In this document: one piece after another, positions 25,122 through 34,048 of the stretch
Position numbering within the stretch: the first letter of the stretch is position 1
Layout of the letters: each line of letters starts with the position of its first letter
From: Hyphomicrobiaceae bacterium
GTDB lineage: Bacteria; Pseudomonadota; Alphaproteobacteria; Rhizobiales; Hyphomicrobiaceae
Length of the DNA stretch: 64,000 nucleotides
Assembly (NCBI GenBank): GCA_022844275.1
Contig: JALHMB010000009.1
Coordinates: forward strand, 97,913 to 161,912
Direction of reading: 5' to 3'
Notes under the pieces: generated by a model
Seen by the model: only the letters and a program-made list of their open reading frames with translations
Databases searched by the model: none
What the model was told of the DNA's origin: nothing
Position numbers and translations under genes: made by a program

Positions 25122-27884
25122 TTATGCGACGGGGGTCAAGGCGGAGGTGGGCGCCTGTGGGCCACCGCCGCGCTCGACGTCGAAGAGCAGGCCGCCGCGT
25201 CGCGTATAGAACCACCAGGTGACTGCGATGCAGCTCACGTAGAAGGCGAGGAAGCTGTAGAGTGCTGCTTCCGCGCCACCGGTCATGCTGATGGAACTGC
25301 CGAAGCTCTTCGGGATGAAGAAAGCCCCAAACGCGGCGACCGCCGACGTGAAGCCGATAATCGCGGCCGCCTCCTTGTCCGACTGCTTGATGCGGTCGAT
25401 GGCAGAGAGGCCGGGCTCCAGCCGCGCCACTTCTATACGCATGATCGCGGGTATCATCTGGAAGGTGGAAGCATTGCCCACGCCGGTCGCTGCAAACAGG
25501 AACAGGAAGCTCGCGAAGAACACCGGGAATGCGGTCGGGTCGCCCTTCATGCCGATTGCATAGAGGATCCCGACGACGCCCAAGCACATGGCGACGAACA
25601 CCCACAAAGTGATTCGCCCGCCGCCGATGCGGTCGCACGCCTTACCAGCGAGCGCCCGCGACACCGCGCCGACGAGCGGCCCGAGGAAGGCGTACTTGAG
25701 GACATTAACCTCTGGGAAAAGTATCTTCGAGAGCAGAGGGAAGGCTGCCGAGAAACCGATGAACGATCCGAAGGTGCCGGTATAGAGCCAGCACATGATC
25801 CAGTTGTGGGTGCGGCTGAAGATCACTGACTGATCAGCGAAGCTCGCCTTCATCGTCGCGATGTCGTCCATGCCGAACCAGGCCGCGAACGCGGAGGCGA
25901 TGATGAAGGGGACGAAGACGAATCCGGCGTTCTGCAGCCATAACGTCGTGGTTACGCCATTGACAGTCGCGGTTTGCGGATCGCCGCCGAGCACACCGAA
26001 TACACCCGCCGTGATCGCCAGCGGCACAACGAACTGCACGACGCTGACGCCGAGGTTTCCGAGACCGGCATTGATGGCCAGCGCGTTGCCCTTCTCGGCC
26101 TTGGGGAAAAAGAACGAGATGTTGGCCATGGACGAGGCGAAATTGCCGCCGCCAAAGCCGCAGAGCAGTGCCAGCGCGAGGAAGATCCAGTAGGGCGTAT
26201 CGGGATTCTGGACGGCGAAGCCCATGCCGAGTGCCGGAATGAGCAGAGACCAGGTTGCGAGGGTCGTCCACAGGCGACCACCGAAGATGGCCGGCATGAA
26301 GCTGTAGAAGATGCGCAGCGTCGCGCCGGATAGACCGGGAAGCGCAGCGAGCCAGAAGAGCTGATCATTGTTGAAGGCGAAGCCAACGCTCGGCAATCTC
26401 GCAACGACAACCGACCAAACCATCCACACCGCGAACGCGAGCAGCAGGCAGGGAACGGAAATCCACAGGTTGCGCCGCGCGATCGCGCGTCCACGGCTCT
26501 CCCAAAAATTCTTCTCCTCTGGGCGCCAATCCTCTATCGCGCCCCTGGCCGCCAGCGCGCCCTCCTGCGCCGGGCCGTGCACGGGTTGCATTTCCGGCAG
26601 CTCCGGAAGCCGGCGCACGGGCACACCCGACTCAGCCGCTGATCTCTCCATCTCGCGGACAGCAACATGCATCCAAACGAGCGAAACCGAGACGATGAGG
26701 AACAGCAGCCAGAAGCAACTCTGCCAGACGCCGGTAAGGTCGTTGAGTGCGCCGAAGGCGATCGGCAGGACGAAGCCGCCAAGGCCCCCGACGAGCCCGA
26801 CAATGCCACCGACCGCGCCCACACGATCGGGATAGTAGACCGGGATATGCTTGTAGACCGCGGCTTTGCCGAGGCTCATGAAGAAGCCAAGCACGAAGAT
26901 CACGACGATGAAGCCGATGAGTCCCATCCGCGTCGAGAAGGTGACCGGACCGCGAATACCTTCGACAACGTACTGCGTCGGCGGATACGACAGGACGAAA
27001 GTACAAATGACCGAGACAAGGAAGGTCCAATACATGATCCGGCGCGCGCCGTACTTGTCGGAGAGGTGCCCGCCGTAAGCTCGGAAGATCGAAGCCGGGA
27101 TCGAGTACAGCGCGCCGATCATGCCGGCAGCCGTGATATCGAGTCCATACACGCCGATCAGATAGCGCGGCAGCCACAGCGCGAGCGCGACGAAGGCGCC
27201 GAATACGAAGAAGTAATAGAGAGAAAAGCGCCAGACCTGGACGCTTTTCAGCGGCTCGAGCATAGCGGAAAGCGGCTCGGGCTTCTGTCCCGCGGCGCGA
27301 CGGCGCGCAAGGTCGGGATCATCCTTGGCGAAGAGGAAGAAGATGACGGCGATGGCCGCAAGAGCCGCCGCCCAGATCAGCGCGACGCTCTTCCATCCAT
27401 AGGCGACCATGATCACTGGTGCGGCAAACTTTGTCACCGCCGCGCCGACGTTGCCGGCACCGAAGATGCCGAGCGCGGTACCCTGCTTCTCCTTCGGATA
27501 CCACTTCGCGACATACGCGACGCCAACCGAGAACGAACCGCCGGCGATACCGACACCGAGGGCCGCAAGAAGGAACGTCGGAAAGTCGTGGGCGAACGTC
27601 AGCAGGGCGGTCATGACCGCGGCGCTCAACATCGTCAATGTGTAGACGACGCGGCCGCCATGCTGGTCCGCCCAGATGCCAAGAATCAGCCGAATGAGTG
27701 AGCCGGTCAGGATCGGCGTGCCGACCAAGAGACCGAACTGGGTGTCGCTGAGACCGAGGTCTGCTTTGATCTGGATGCCGATGATGGCGAAGATCGTCCA
27801 GACGGCGAAGCATACGGTAAAGGCAATCGTGGAAAGCCAGAGCGCACGGCTCTGGTCCGATTTGGTAGTGACGATGCTCGGCAT
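25122..27884 (-). CDS. narK: Fused NarK1-NarK2 nitrate/nitrite transporter
   Basis: This is a 920-residue fusion of two complete major-facilitator (NNP) units, about 1-410 and 470-900. Each carries its own nitrate signature (GIAGGSFSVGVAYVAKWYP with GIFGAGNVGAA; CGFGGGNFASSMANISFFFP with GLGNLGVSVVQ). In Paracoccus-type denitrifiers the first half acts as a nitrate/proton symporter and the second as a nitrate/nitrite antiporter. The start at 27884 has GGGGTG just upstream; an open frame reaches 27911. It is the first gene of the nar operon, with a perfect Fnr-type box 61 bp before the ATG. Confidence 0.95.
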   Translation of the reverse strand: MPSIVTTKSDQSRALWLSTIAFTVCFAVWTIFAIIGIQIKADLGLSDTQFGLLVGTPILTGSLIRLILGIWADQHGGRVVYTLTMLSAAVMTALLTFAHDFPTFLLAALGVGIAGGSFSVGVAYVAKWYPKEKQGTALGIFGAGNVGAAVTKFAAPVIMVAYGWKSVALIWAAALAAIAVIFFLFAKDDPDLARRRAAGQKPEPLSAMLEPLKSVQVWRFSLYYFFVFGAFVALALWLPRYLIGVYGLDITAAGMIGALYSIPASIFRAYGGHLSDKYGARRIMYWTFLVSVICTFVLSYPPTQYVVEGIRGPVTFSTRMGLIGFIVVIFVLGFFMSLGKAAVYKHIPVYYPDRVGAVGGIVGLVGGLGGFVLPIAFGALNDLTGVWQSCFWLLFLIVSVSLVWMHVAVREMERSAAESGVPVRRLPELPEMQPVHGPAQEGALAARGAIEDWRPEEKNFWESRGRAIARRNLWISVPCLLLAFAVWMVWSVVVARLPSVGFAFNNDQLFWLAALPGLSGATLRIFYSFMPAIFGGRLWTTLATWSLLIPALGMGFAVQNPDTPYWIFLALALLCGFGGGNFASSMANISFFFPKAEKGNALAINAGLGNLGVSVVQFVVPLAITAGVFGVLGGDPQTATVNGVTTTLWLQNAGFVFVPFIIASAFAAWFGMDDIATMKASFADQSVIFSRTHNWIMCWLYTGTFGSFIGFSAAFPLLSKILFPEVNVLKYAFLGPLVGAVSRALAGKACDRIGGGRITLWVFVAMCLGVVGILYAIGMKGDPTAFPVFFASFLFLFAATGVGNASTFQMIPAIMRIEVARLEPGLSAIDRIKQSDKEAAAIIGFTSAVAAFGAFFIPKSFGSSISMTGGAEAALYSFLAFYVSCIAVTWWFYTRRGGLLFDVERGGGPQAPTSALTPVA

Positions 27885-27944
27885 ATTCACCCCAGGTCCC
27901 TGGTGCTGCAAGGGTGACTATTGCGTCGCAGCATCGAACGGTCC

Positions 27945-27958
27945 TTGACTTCGGTCAA
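27945..27958. promoter_or_regulatory. Fnr/Dnr-type operator upstream of narK
   Basis: TTGAC-TTCG-GTCAA is a perfect 5-4-5 palindrome matching the Crp/Fnr-superfamily anaerobic box. Its centre is about 67 bp before the narK ATG, which suits a class II promoter around -41.5. The divergent Crp/Fnr regulator gene starts 86 bp to the other side, so the box may serve both directions. Confidence 0.75.
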
Positions 27959-28043
27959 CTACCATACCCCGGACCAACCTAAAAGTACGAGGAACACCCT
28001 GACTTGCGCTGTGTGATCTAGCGCTGGTATACGGACGATTGTC

Positions 28044-28742
28044 ATGCGCCTTCGAGATAAGAGCAGGATACGTCGGATGCTGCTCTTTGCTGACGTCGAG
28101 GCTGGCCACATCGAAGCGTTGCTGCGCAATTCGAAGCTTCAACGCTTTCCCTCGCATGTTGAGGTGATACGCGAGGGTGAGACGGCGGACTTTCTGCACG
28201 TAGTTGTCGACGGGCAGGTGGAGGTCTTCTCGACTTATCGCGACCGCGAAACGACCGTCGCGGTTCTCGGCCCCGGCGACAGCTTTTCTATTGCCGCTCT
28301 GATCCTTGACAAGGTATGTCTCGGTTCGGTCCGGACGCTATCGCCAGCGCGCGTCCTCCTAGTGCCAGCCGAGGCTGTGCGGCAGCTATTTAATGCCGAT
28401 GCCACGTTCGCGCAGGCAATAGCGCTTGAACTCGCCGGTGCCTATCGCGGCATCATGAAAGAGCTCAAGAATCAGAAACTGCAATCAACTATCGAGCGAC
28501 TGGCAAATTTTCTGCTAACACATCATGAACGGTTAGGGACGAAGAAGAGCTTCACGCTGCCATTCGAGAAGAAAGTACTTGCCTCCTGTCTCGGCATGGC
28601 GCCGGAAGTTCTTTCAAGATCATTTATGGCACTCGTTCCCTACAGGGTGAGAGTGTGTGGGGCGGTAGTCGAGATTCAAGACGTCGAAGCATTGCGCAAT
28701 CTCGCGAAGCCATCGTCGACTATCGACGATCCAGCCGTGTGA
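28044..28742 (+). CDS. Crp/Fnr-family transcriptional regulator divergent from narK
   Basis: This 232-residue protein has a cyclic-nucleotide-binding-like beta-roll (about 15-125, VIREGETADFLHVVVDGQVEVF, VLGPGDSFSIAAL), a dimerisation helix and a winged helix-turn-helix (KKVLASCLGMAPEVLSRSF, about 175-195). No N-terminal cysteine cluster is present, so it is not an oxygen-sensing FNR; NnrR/Dnr-like or NarR-like nitrogen-oxide sensing is more likely. The position next to narK and the box at 27945 suggests it controls the nar operon. Confidence 0.85.
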   Translation: MRLRDKSRIRRMLLFADVEAGHIEALLRNSKLQRFPSHVEVIREGETADFLHVVVDGQVEVFSTYRDRETTVAVLGPGDSFSIAALILDKVCLGSVRTLSPARVLLVPAEAVRQLFNADATFAQAIALELAGAYRGIMKELKNQKLQSTIERLANFLLTHHERLGTKKSFTLPFEKKVLASCLGMAPEVLSRSFMALVPYRVRVCGAVVEIQDVEALRNLAKPSSTIDDPAV

Positions 28743-28886
28743 CGTTTCGGCGCTCAGCACGCGTGTCTGCGGGTCGAAGCTGGATCCGAGAGCAAAGGCC
28801 AGTAGCCGCACGGCCATATCAGAAGCGCGGCCGACCATACCACTGTACTGAATGCGTGGGGCCCTCCCGGCAGCTTGGCAACGAGC

Positions 28887-29003
28887 GTCCTGCAGCACCA
28901 GGATCCCACGCTCGACTGCGTTCCGCTGCAAGCCCGATCCACGGATCTGAACGCGTGGCTGGTCGTTACCGTCGAAGAAACTCTGCCCGATGATGCCGGG
29001 CAC
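28887..29003 (-). pseudogene. Fragment of a TonB-dependent receptor plug domain
   Basis: A minus-strand frame reads VPGIIGQSFFDGNDQPRV then IRGSGLQRNAVERGILVLQD. This is the plug-domain core of FecA-like TonB receptors (PGV...GND..R.SIRGSGL....RGI..LQDG). Recognisable similarity stops on both sides, and no full receptor frame exists. It is a short relic in a decayed stretch between two regulators. Confidence 0.6.
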
Positions 29004-29229
29004 GGCGTTATGGTGCGAGGGCCGCCTCGTGCCATCTCAATCCTCCCTTGAGCGCGGTGAGTGCCCATATTCTTTTCTTCTAACAATTGTTGATTTTTAC
29101 AGTCATAATTCGTGTGATGACTCGCTTTGGAGCTAATCGCCGGCCTGTGCAAAGCGATTGTGTACGCAAGGGCGCAACCGCTCGCTGGACACCTCAGCCA
29201 TCCCTCGCGGCAATGAAATCGTCCAGCCG

Positions 29230-29640
29230 GCGCACGTCGAGGATGATGACGTGGCCGCGTCTTGCCTCGACACCACATTCGCTGGCGGTAGGTCAGTATG
29301 TCGAATCGCGCGACCAGCAAACGCGATGCAGCCTCGGTGCTCACGAAGTAAGCCAGATCGTCGTCCGATAGCAGCGCCTCGGCAAGAGCCGCCCGGACCA
29401 AAGAGATGGATCACGACACGGTTGCCATTGTCCTGATCGCGGTACAGAACCACACATCCCTCAAGAACCACGAAGAACGCTTCCGCTCTCGAGTCCTGCT
29501 CGAACGGCGGCTGGCCGGTGGCCAACTCCACCACGCGGTGGTTGCGCGTCGGCAGGCTAAAATCGTTCTCATCGAGAGGTGCAAACAGTCTGCAGTAGCG
29601 GAGAAAACGTTCGTCGACCGGTTTGAGAGGCACTAAAGGG
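29230..29640 (-). pseudogene. Frameshifted Crp/Fnr-type regulator relic
   Basis: Reading minus from about 29640, one frame gives a Crp-type beta-roll (PVDERFLRYCRLFAPLDEND, AEAFFVVLEGCVVLYRDQDN, VVIHLFGPG). Near 29400 the similarity jumps to another frame (LAEALLSDDDLAYFVSTEAASRL). The sum aligns with residues about 8-115 of the intact regulator at 29771-30460, e.g. FFVILEGWVKIYR and FAEAAMF. No helix-turn-helix follows. It is a broken paralogue standing divergent to the intact one. Confidence 0.65.
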
Positions 29641-29770
29641 CCGGCAATCCTGTTGCTGTTTGATCTAGCCCAATGCCCACGCCGGTCGTCACGATTGAAC
29701 TTGGAGATCGGTGTCAGAAGTAGCATCTAATGCATACTTGACAATCGACGCCCGATCTCTGTGAGCGCAG

Positions 29771-30460
29771 ATGGACCCCGCAGATTGGCATATCGTTCGA
29801 TCGACACCCCTGCTGAGCGGCATGCCGCCGGACATCGTGCAAGATTTCGCCGGCGGTCTCGTGGCGCGCGCATATGAAAAAGGCACGCCGCTCTTCCACC
29901 AAGGACAGGCGGCTGATGCCTTTTTTGTCATTCTCGAAGGGTGGGTGAAGATCTATCGCACGACCTCGGACGGCCTCGAGGTCGTGTTGCACGTTTTCAA
30001 GCGCGGCGAGACATTCGCTGAGGCGGCCATGTTTCTTGGCGGTCGATACCCTGCCAGCGCCGCGACGGTATCGTCGGCGCGCCTGGTGCGTATCGACGGC
30101 AACGCGTTCCGGACGCGCATCCGCAACCAGCCCGAGCTAGCCTTGTCGATGCTCGCCGCAGCTTCGTACCAGCTCAAATCTCTCGTCGAGCAGATCGAGC
30201 AAATAAAAGTCCGATCTGCGCCGCAACGCATCGCTGAATTCATACTCCGCCTCGCGGACGGCCAGGAGGGCCCCGCTATCGTAGACCTTCCGTTCGAGAA
30301 AGGACTCATAGCCAACCGGCTCGGGATGAAGCCGGAAAGTTTCTCGCGAGCGCTTGCGCGCCTGCGGCCGCTCGGCGTCAGCGTCGAACGTGATGTCGTG
30401 GAAATCGCCGATATGGCCCGCCTCGCGGCGTTCGTCGAGTTCACTGGCGACGATGGATGA
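29771..30460 (+). CDS. Crp/Fnr-family transcriptional regulator (Dnr/NnrR-like)
   Basis: This is a 229-residue regulator with a sensor beta-roll (about 10-120; GTPLFHQGQAADAFFVILEG), a long dimerisation helix (LKSLVEQIEQIKVRSAPQRIAEFIL) and a C-terminal winged helix (KGLIANRLGMKPESFSRALARL). No FNR cysteine motif is seen. Dnr/NnrR proteins of this type respond to NO through heme and act at TTGAC-N4-GTCAA boxes, which are present in this window. It converges on hemN with only 9 bp between stop codons. Confidence 0.85.
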   Translation: MDPADWHIVRSTPLLSGMPPDIVQDFAGGLVARAYEKGTPLFHQGQAADAFFVILEGWVKIYRTTSDGLEVVLHVFKRGETFAEAAMFLGGRYPASAATVSSARLVRIDGNAFRTRIRNQPELALSMLAAASYQLKSLVEQIEQIKVRSAPQRIAEFILRLADGQEGPAIVDLPFEKGLIANRLGMKPESFSRALARLRPLGVSVERDVVEIADMARLAAFVEFTGDDG

Positions 30461-30469
30461 CCGCTCGGA

Positions 30470-31807
30470 TCAGATACCGGCCGAATGCAGGACCTTGGTC
30501 CTGGCCAAATATGCGTCGAATTGGGCGCAAATGCTGCGAACGAAAGGGCGGCCACGCTCGGTGATGACGAAGCCGTCCAAGGTGCCTCGGATCAAGCCGG
30601 CATTCTCTTCGTCGGTCAGCAGCCGGTCTGCGTCCCGCAGAATCGGATCGGCGACCCCGCTGAATTTCGCCTGCACTTCGCTTGCGGAGAACACAAGATC
30701 GCACATGAGGCGCTCGATGACGTGCGCTCGCGCCTTGTCCTCGCTGGAAAGCTCGATGCCCTTGGCTGTCGCCAAGCCATCCTGTTCGATGCAACGCGTG
30801 TAGTCGGCGGCAGCGACGGCGTTCTGAACATACCCCTCCCGCAGACGGCTGATCGCTGATGCGCCGATGCCGATCAGGGCATCGGATCGATCAGTCGTGT
30901 AGCCCTGGAAGTTTCGAGCAACTATGCCGGAAGCTAGCTTGTCAGTCGGCTTGGCGTAGTGATCGAGGCCGACCCGAACGTAGCCATGCTCAACGAGGAT
31001 CTCCCCGATCCTGATCGACTGAGCGAGCCTCTCGTCAGGACCCGGCAATGCTTCTGCCGGGATCAGCCGCTGGTGCTTCATGCGCTGCGGCAGATGGGCA
31101 TAGCCGAAGACAGCGATTCGATCCGGCGCAAGCGCGAGCACCTGGGCGGCGGTGCGCTCTGCGCTTTCTGTCGTCTGATGCGGAAGCCCGTACATGAGGT
31201 CGATATTGATCGATGCAACGCCCAGGTCTCGAAAGGCATCAACGGCCCGGCGTGTCATCTCAAAGCTCTGCTGGCGACCGATCGCCGCCTGAACAGAATC
31301 ATCGAAATCCTGGACGCCGAGCGAGAGCCGCGAGATGCCAGCGTCGCCGAACGCATGAATTTGCTCGGGATCAAGGTGGCGCGGATCCATTTCGACGGCG
31401 AACTCCGCATCGTGATCGATGCTGAAGTGCGCGCGGATCGTCTCGGACAGCGAGCGGATATCCGCTGTCGCAAGAATGTTTGGCGACCCGCCACCCCAGT
31501 GGATCTGTGTGATGCAATGTGTGGGTATGTGTTCTGCGACGCGTGCAATCTCGATTTCGACCGCCTGCAAATACCGTGCAACGGGCGCGTAGTGCTTGGT
31601 CGCCTTGGTATTGCACCCGCAGTACCAGCATAGCTGATGACAAAACGGGATATGAATGTAGAGCGAGAGATCGGCGCCGGACGGCAGGCTCGACAACCAG
31701 CGCGCATACCGGGTGTGATCCACGTCCGGCGAGAAATGGGGTGCGGTCGGATAGCTGGTGTATCTCGGAACCGAGGCGCGATAACTTGTCATAAGCTGTG
31801 ACCGCAT
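30470..31807 (-). CDS. hemN: Oxygen-independent coproporphyrinogen III dehydrogenase
   Basis: This 445-residue radical-SAM enzyme oxidatively decarboxylates coproporphyrinogen III without oxygen. The SAM cluster motif is IPFCHQLCWYCGC (C-x3-C-x2-C plus the fourth HemN cysteine), and PRYTSYPTAPHF at the N-terminus and the HemN C-terminal domain (RGTLDGFVITERGRPFVR) are present. The start at 31807 has an AGAAGA-like ribosome site and lies after the ubiX stop; a start at 31837 would overlap ubiX by 22 bp. It is last in the ubiD-ubiX-hemN operon. Anaerobic induction is expected from the box at 33979. Confidence 0.93.
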   Translation of the reverse strand: MRSQLMTSYRASVPRYTSYPTAPHFSPDVDHTRYARWLSSLPSGADLSLYIHIPFCHQLCWYCGCNTKATKHYAPVARYLQAVEIEIARVAEHIPTHCITQIHWGGGSPNILATADIRSLSETIRAHFSIDHDAEFAVEMDPRHLDPEQIHAFGDAGISRLSLGVQDFDDSVQAAIGRQQSFEMTRRAVDAFRDLGVASINIDLMYGLPHQTTESAERTAAQVLALAPDRIAVFGYAHLPQRMKHQRLIPAEALPGPDERLAQSIRIGEILVEHGYVRVGLDHYAKPTDKLASGIVARNFQGYTTDRSDALIGIGASAISRLREGYVQNAVAAADYTRCIEQDGLATAKGIELSSEDKARAHVIERLMCDLVFSASEVQAKFSGVADPILRDADRLLTDEENAGLIRGTLDGFVITERGRPFVRSICAQFDAYLARTKVLHSAGI

Positions 31808-31815
31808 TTCTTCTA

Positions 31816-32397
31816 TCAGTGTCCAGATGTCGACCATGGCCGCGCCCGTGGCGCATTGCGCAAACGCAATAGATCGATCGTGCGCAACGCGATCTGGTCC
31901 ACTACGTCGGACAGCCGCTCGGGCCGCAGATAGAAGGCGGGGACCGGCGGCGCCACGATGGCCCCGAACTCCGTAACGGCGGCCATCGCCCTCAGATGAC
32001 CGAGATGCAGCGGGCTTTCGCGAGCAACCAGTATAAGGGGCCTTCGCTCCTTGAGGTGCACATCGGCCGTGCGGATGAGCAAATTGTCGGCGATCCCGCA
32101 GGCAATGCCTGAGAGCGTCCTCATGGAGCACGGTGCGACGATCATCCCAGCCGTCGGAACCGAGCCGCTTGCGATCTCTGTGCCGATATCGTCGCTCGGA
32201 TGCCGTTTTGCGACACAACGCTCAAGATGAGCGACGGCATCCGGGCCGATTTCGATCGCCAGCGTCTTCTGGGCGGCGGGAGAGATGACGAGATGGGTTT
32301 CGATTTCCGGCGATTGGCCGAGGAGTTCGGCGATGCGTACGCCGATGGCCGCGCCGGATGCGCCGCTGATGCCGAGCACGACCCGCTGGCGGCTCAT
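31816..32397 (-). CDS. ubiX: UbiX-type flavin prenyltransferase
   Basis: This 193-residue flavoprotein makes prenylated FMN, the cofactor of UbiD. It shows GISGASGAAIGVRIAELL at the N-terminus, APCSMRTLSGIACGIADNLL and VARESPLHLGHLRAM near the C-terminus, all standard UbiX motifs. It overlaps the ubiD stop by 4 bp (32394-32397), so cofactor maker and user are translationally coupled. Confidence 0.92.
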   Translation of the reverse strand: MSRQRVVLGISGASGAAIGVRIAELLGQSPEIETHLVISPAAQKTLAIEIGPDAVAHLERCVAKRHPSDDIGTEIASGSVPTAGMIVAPCSMRTLSGIACGIADNLLIRTADVHLKERRPLILVARESPLHLGHLRAMAAVTEFGAIVAPPVPAFYLRPERLSDVVDQIALRTIDLLRLRNAPRARPWSTSGH

Positions 32398-33926
32398 CGG
32401 CCGCTCCCAGTGGCTGAGCCCTGTGCGCCATCAAGCCCAAACCTTGACCACATTCGGTCCACGCGATCCATGACCGCCTGATCCATGGCCAGCGGTTGCC
32501 CCCATTCTCGGGTTGTCTCGGTCCCGATCTTGTTCGTCGCATCGATCCCGAGCTTTCCGCCAAGACCGCTCAGCGGAGATGAGAAATCCAGATAGTCGAT
32601 CGGCGTCCGGTCGATCACCGTGAGGTCGCGGCTGGGATCCATGCGCGTCGACAATGCCCACAAGACATCGCGAGGATTGCGCACATCAATGTCATCATCG
32701 ACGACCACGACCACCTTCGTATAGGAGAACTGCACCATCATTCCCCACAACGCCATCATCACGCGCCGCGCATGTCCGGGATACCGCTTGCGTATCGAGA
32801 CGACCGCTACGCGATACGAGCAGGCATCGGGCGGGAGCCAGCAATCGACGACTTCAGGGATCTGGCCACGCAGGATCGGGATGAAGAGTTCGTTGAGCGC
32901 CTCGCCGATGATCGAGGGTTCGTCAGGGGGACGCCCGGTGTAGGTCGAAACGTAGATCGGTGCGCGCCGGCTCGTAATCGCGGTCACCCGCATAACGGGA
33001 AAGCGTTCGACGGCGTTATAGTAGCCCGTGTGGTCGCCGTACGGGCCTTCCGGCGCGGTTTCGTTGGGCGATACCGTGCCTTCGATGACGATCTCGGCGT
33101 CGGCGGGAACCATCAGCGGCTGAGTTACGCACCGGGCAAGGCGCGGCCGCTCACCTCTAAGGACGCCGGAGAAGCGCAACTCAGACATCCCCTCGGGCAG
33201 AGGGAGAACGGCCGATAGCATGGTCGCCGGGTCGGCGCCGATGGCGACGGCAATCGGCATCTCCTGACCAGCAGCGGACCACAAGCGATGATGCGTAGCG
33301 CCGCCGCGGTGCGCCAGCCACCGGATGATGGCGCGATCGCGATCAAGCACTTGCATCCGGTAGACACCTGCATTGTAGTCCGCAAGATCGTCCGACGTGG
33401 GTGGGCGCGTGATGACGAGCGGCCACGTGATCAACGGTGCGGGCTCTCCCGGCCAGCACGTCTGGATCGGCAGGCGCGTCAGGTCGACGTCCTTTTCGAT
33501 GTAAATGTCTTCGTGGGCCGCCGGTCGGCTGACCATTGTCGGCAGGAGCGTCAGAGCCGCCTTGATGAGTGGCCAGCTTTCCCGCAAGCCCTTGAAACCG
33601 TCGATGGGTTCTGGTTGCCGCAATCGCGCCAGCAGCTCTCCAAGCGCTGATATCCGCTCCCGCGTCACGCCCAAACCCCACGCAACGCGCTCGATCGAGC
33701 CGAAGAGATTGACGAGCACCGGCATCCGAGCGGCCTCTCCGCTCGGGAGAACCGCGCTCTCGAAAAGCAGCGCCGGCCCGCGTCGCGCCAGCACGCGTCG
33801 ATGGATCTCCGTCATCTCGTGCACGGTGGAGACGGGTGTTGCCACCTTCGTCAACCGATCGGCCGTATCGAGGAAGTCCCGGAATGCGCGCAGGTCCCGA
33901 AAGTTCGGTAGATTGCGAAAGGACAT
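32394..33926 (-). CDS. ubiD: UbiD-family decarboxylase
   Basis: This 510-residue prenyl-FMN-dependent decarboxylase presumably removes the carboxyl group of 3-polyprenyl-4-hydroxybenzoate in ubiquinone synthesis. Typical segments are FRNLPNFRDLRAFRDFLD at the start, EGPYGDHTGYYN in the middle and FSSPLSGLGGKLGIDATNK near the end. The start at 33926 is clear, with GGAGGG 5 bases upstream; an open frame continues to 34010 through the regulatory box. It is the first gene of the operon and is divergent from ubiTUV. Confidence 0.92.
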   Translation of the reverse strand: MSFRNLPNFRDLRAFRDFLDTADRLTKVATPVSTVHEMTEIHRRVLARRGPALLFESAVLPSGEAARMPVLVNLFGSIERVAWGLGVTRERISALGELLARLRQPEPIDGFKGLRESWPLIKAALTLLPTMVSRPAAHEDIYIEKDVDLTRLPIQTCWPGEPAPLITWPLVITRPPTSDDLADYNAGVYRMQVLDRDRAIIRWLAHRGGATHHRLWSAAGQEMPIAVAIGADPATMLSAVLPLPEGMSELRFSGVLRGERPRLARCVTQPLMVPADAEIVIEGTVSPNETAPEGPYGDHTGYYNAVERFPVMRVTAITSRRAPIYVSTYTGRPPDEPSIIGEALNELFIPILRGQIPEVVDCWLPPDACSYRVAVVSIRKRYPGHARRVMMALWGMMVQFSYTKVVVVVDDDIDVRNPRDVLWALSTRMDPSRDLTVIDRTPIDYLDFSSPLSGLGGKLGIDATNKIGTETTREWGQPLAMDQAVMDRVDRMWSRFGLDGAQGSATGSGR

Positions 33927-33978
33927 GGTCCCTCCCTTCGGAGTTGCCACGACTTTTCCGATCGGCGGCCGATGCGCC

Positions 33979-33992
33979 TTGACTTTGGTTAA
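33979..33992. promoter_or_regulatory. Fnr-type box between ubiD and ubiT
   Basis: TTGAC-TTTG-GTTAA deviates from TTGAC-N4-GTCAA at one position. It is centred about 60 bp from the ubiD ATG and about 64 bp from the ubiT ATG, so it could drive both divergent operons. Its first 13 bases equal the box at 8276. All genes on either side act in oxygen-free heme and quinone synthesis, which supports the call. Confidence 0.65.
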
Positions 33993-34048
33993 GTGACCCC
34001 GTCGCGACATCGGTTAGTTGAGAGTGCCTAGCTCAGGGCAGCGGGCGC

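Noticed and set aside
24945..27701. Long plus-strand open frames opposite narG and narK (for example 26667-27701 and 24945-25829)
   Set aside because: They are antisense shadows of high-GC coding DNA: highly charged, without domains, and the opposite strand encodes full NarG and NarK.
28754..29401. 216-codon minus-strand open frame as a gene
   Set aside because: Its similarity to Crp/Fnr proteins covers only one part and continues another frame's protein, and the rest is compositionally odd; it is better explained as a frameshifted relic plus a TonB fragment.
29738..29755. TTGACAATCGACG before the regulator at 29771 as an Fnr box
   Set aside because: Only the left half matches; it could equally be a -35 element.
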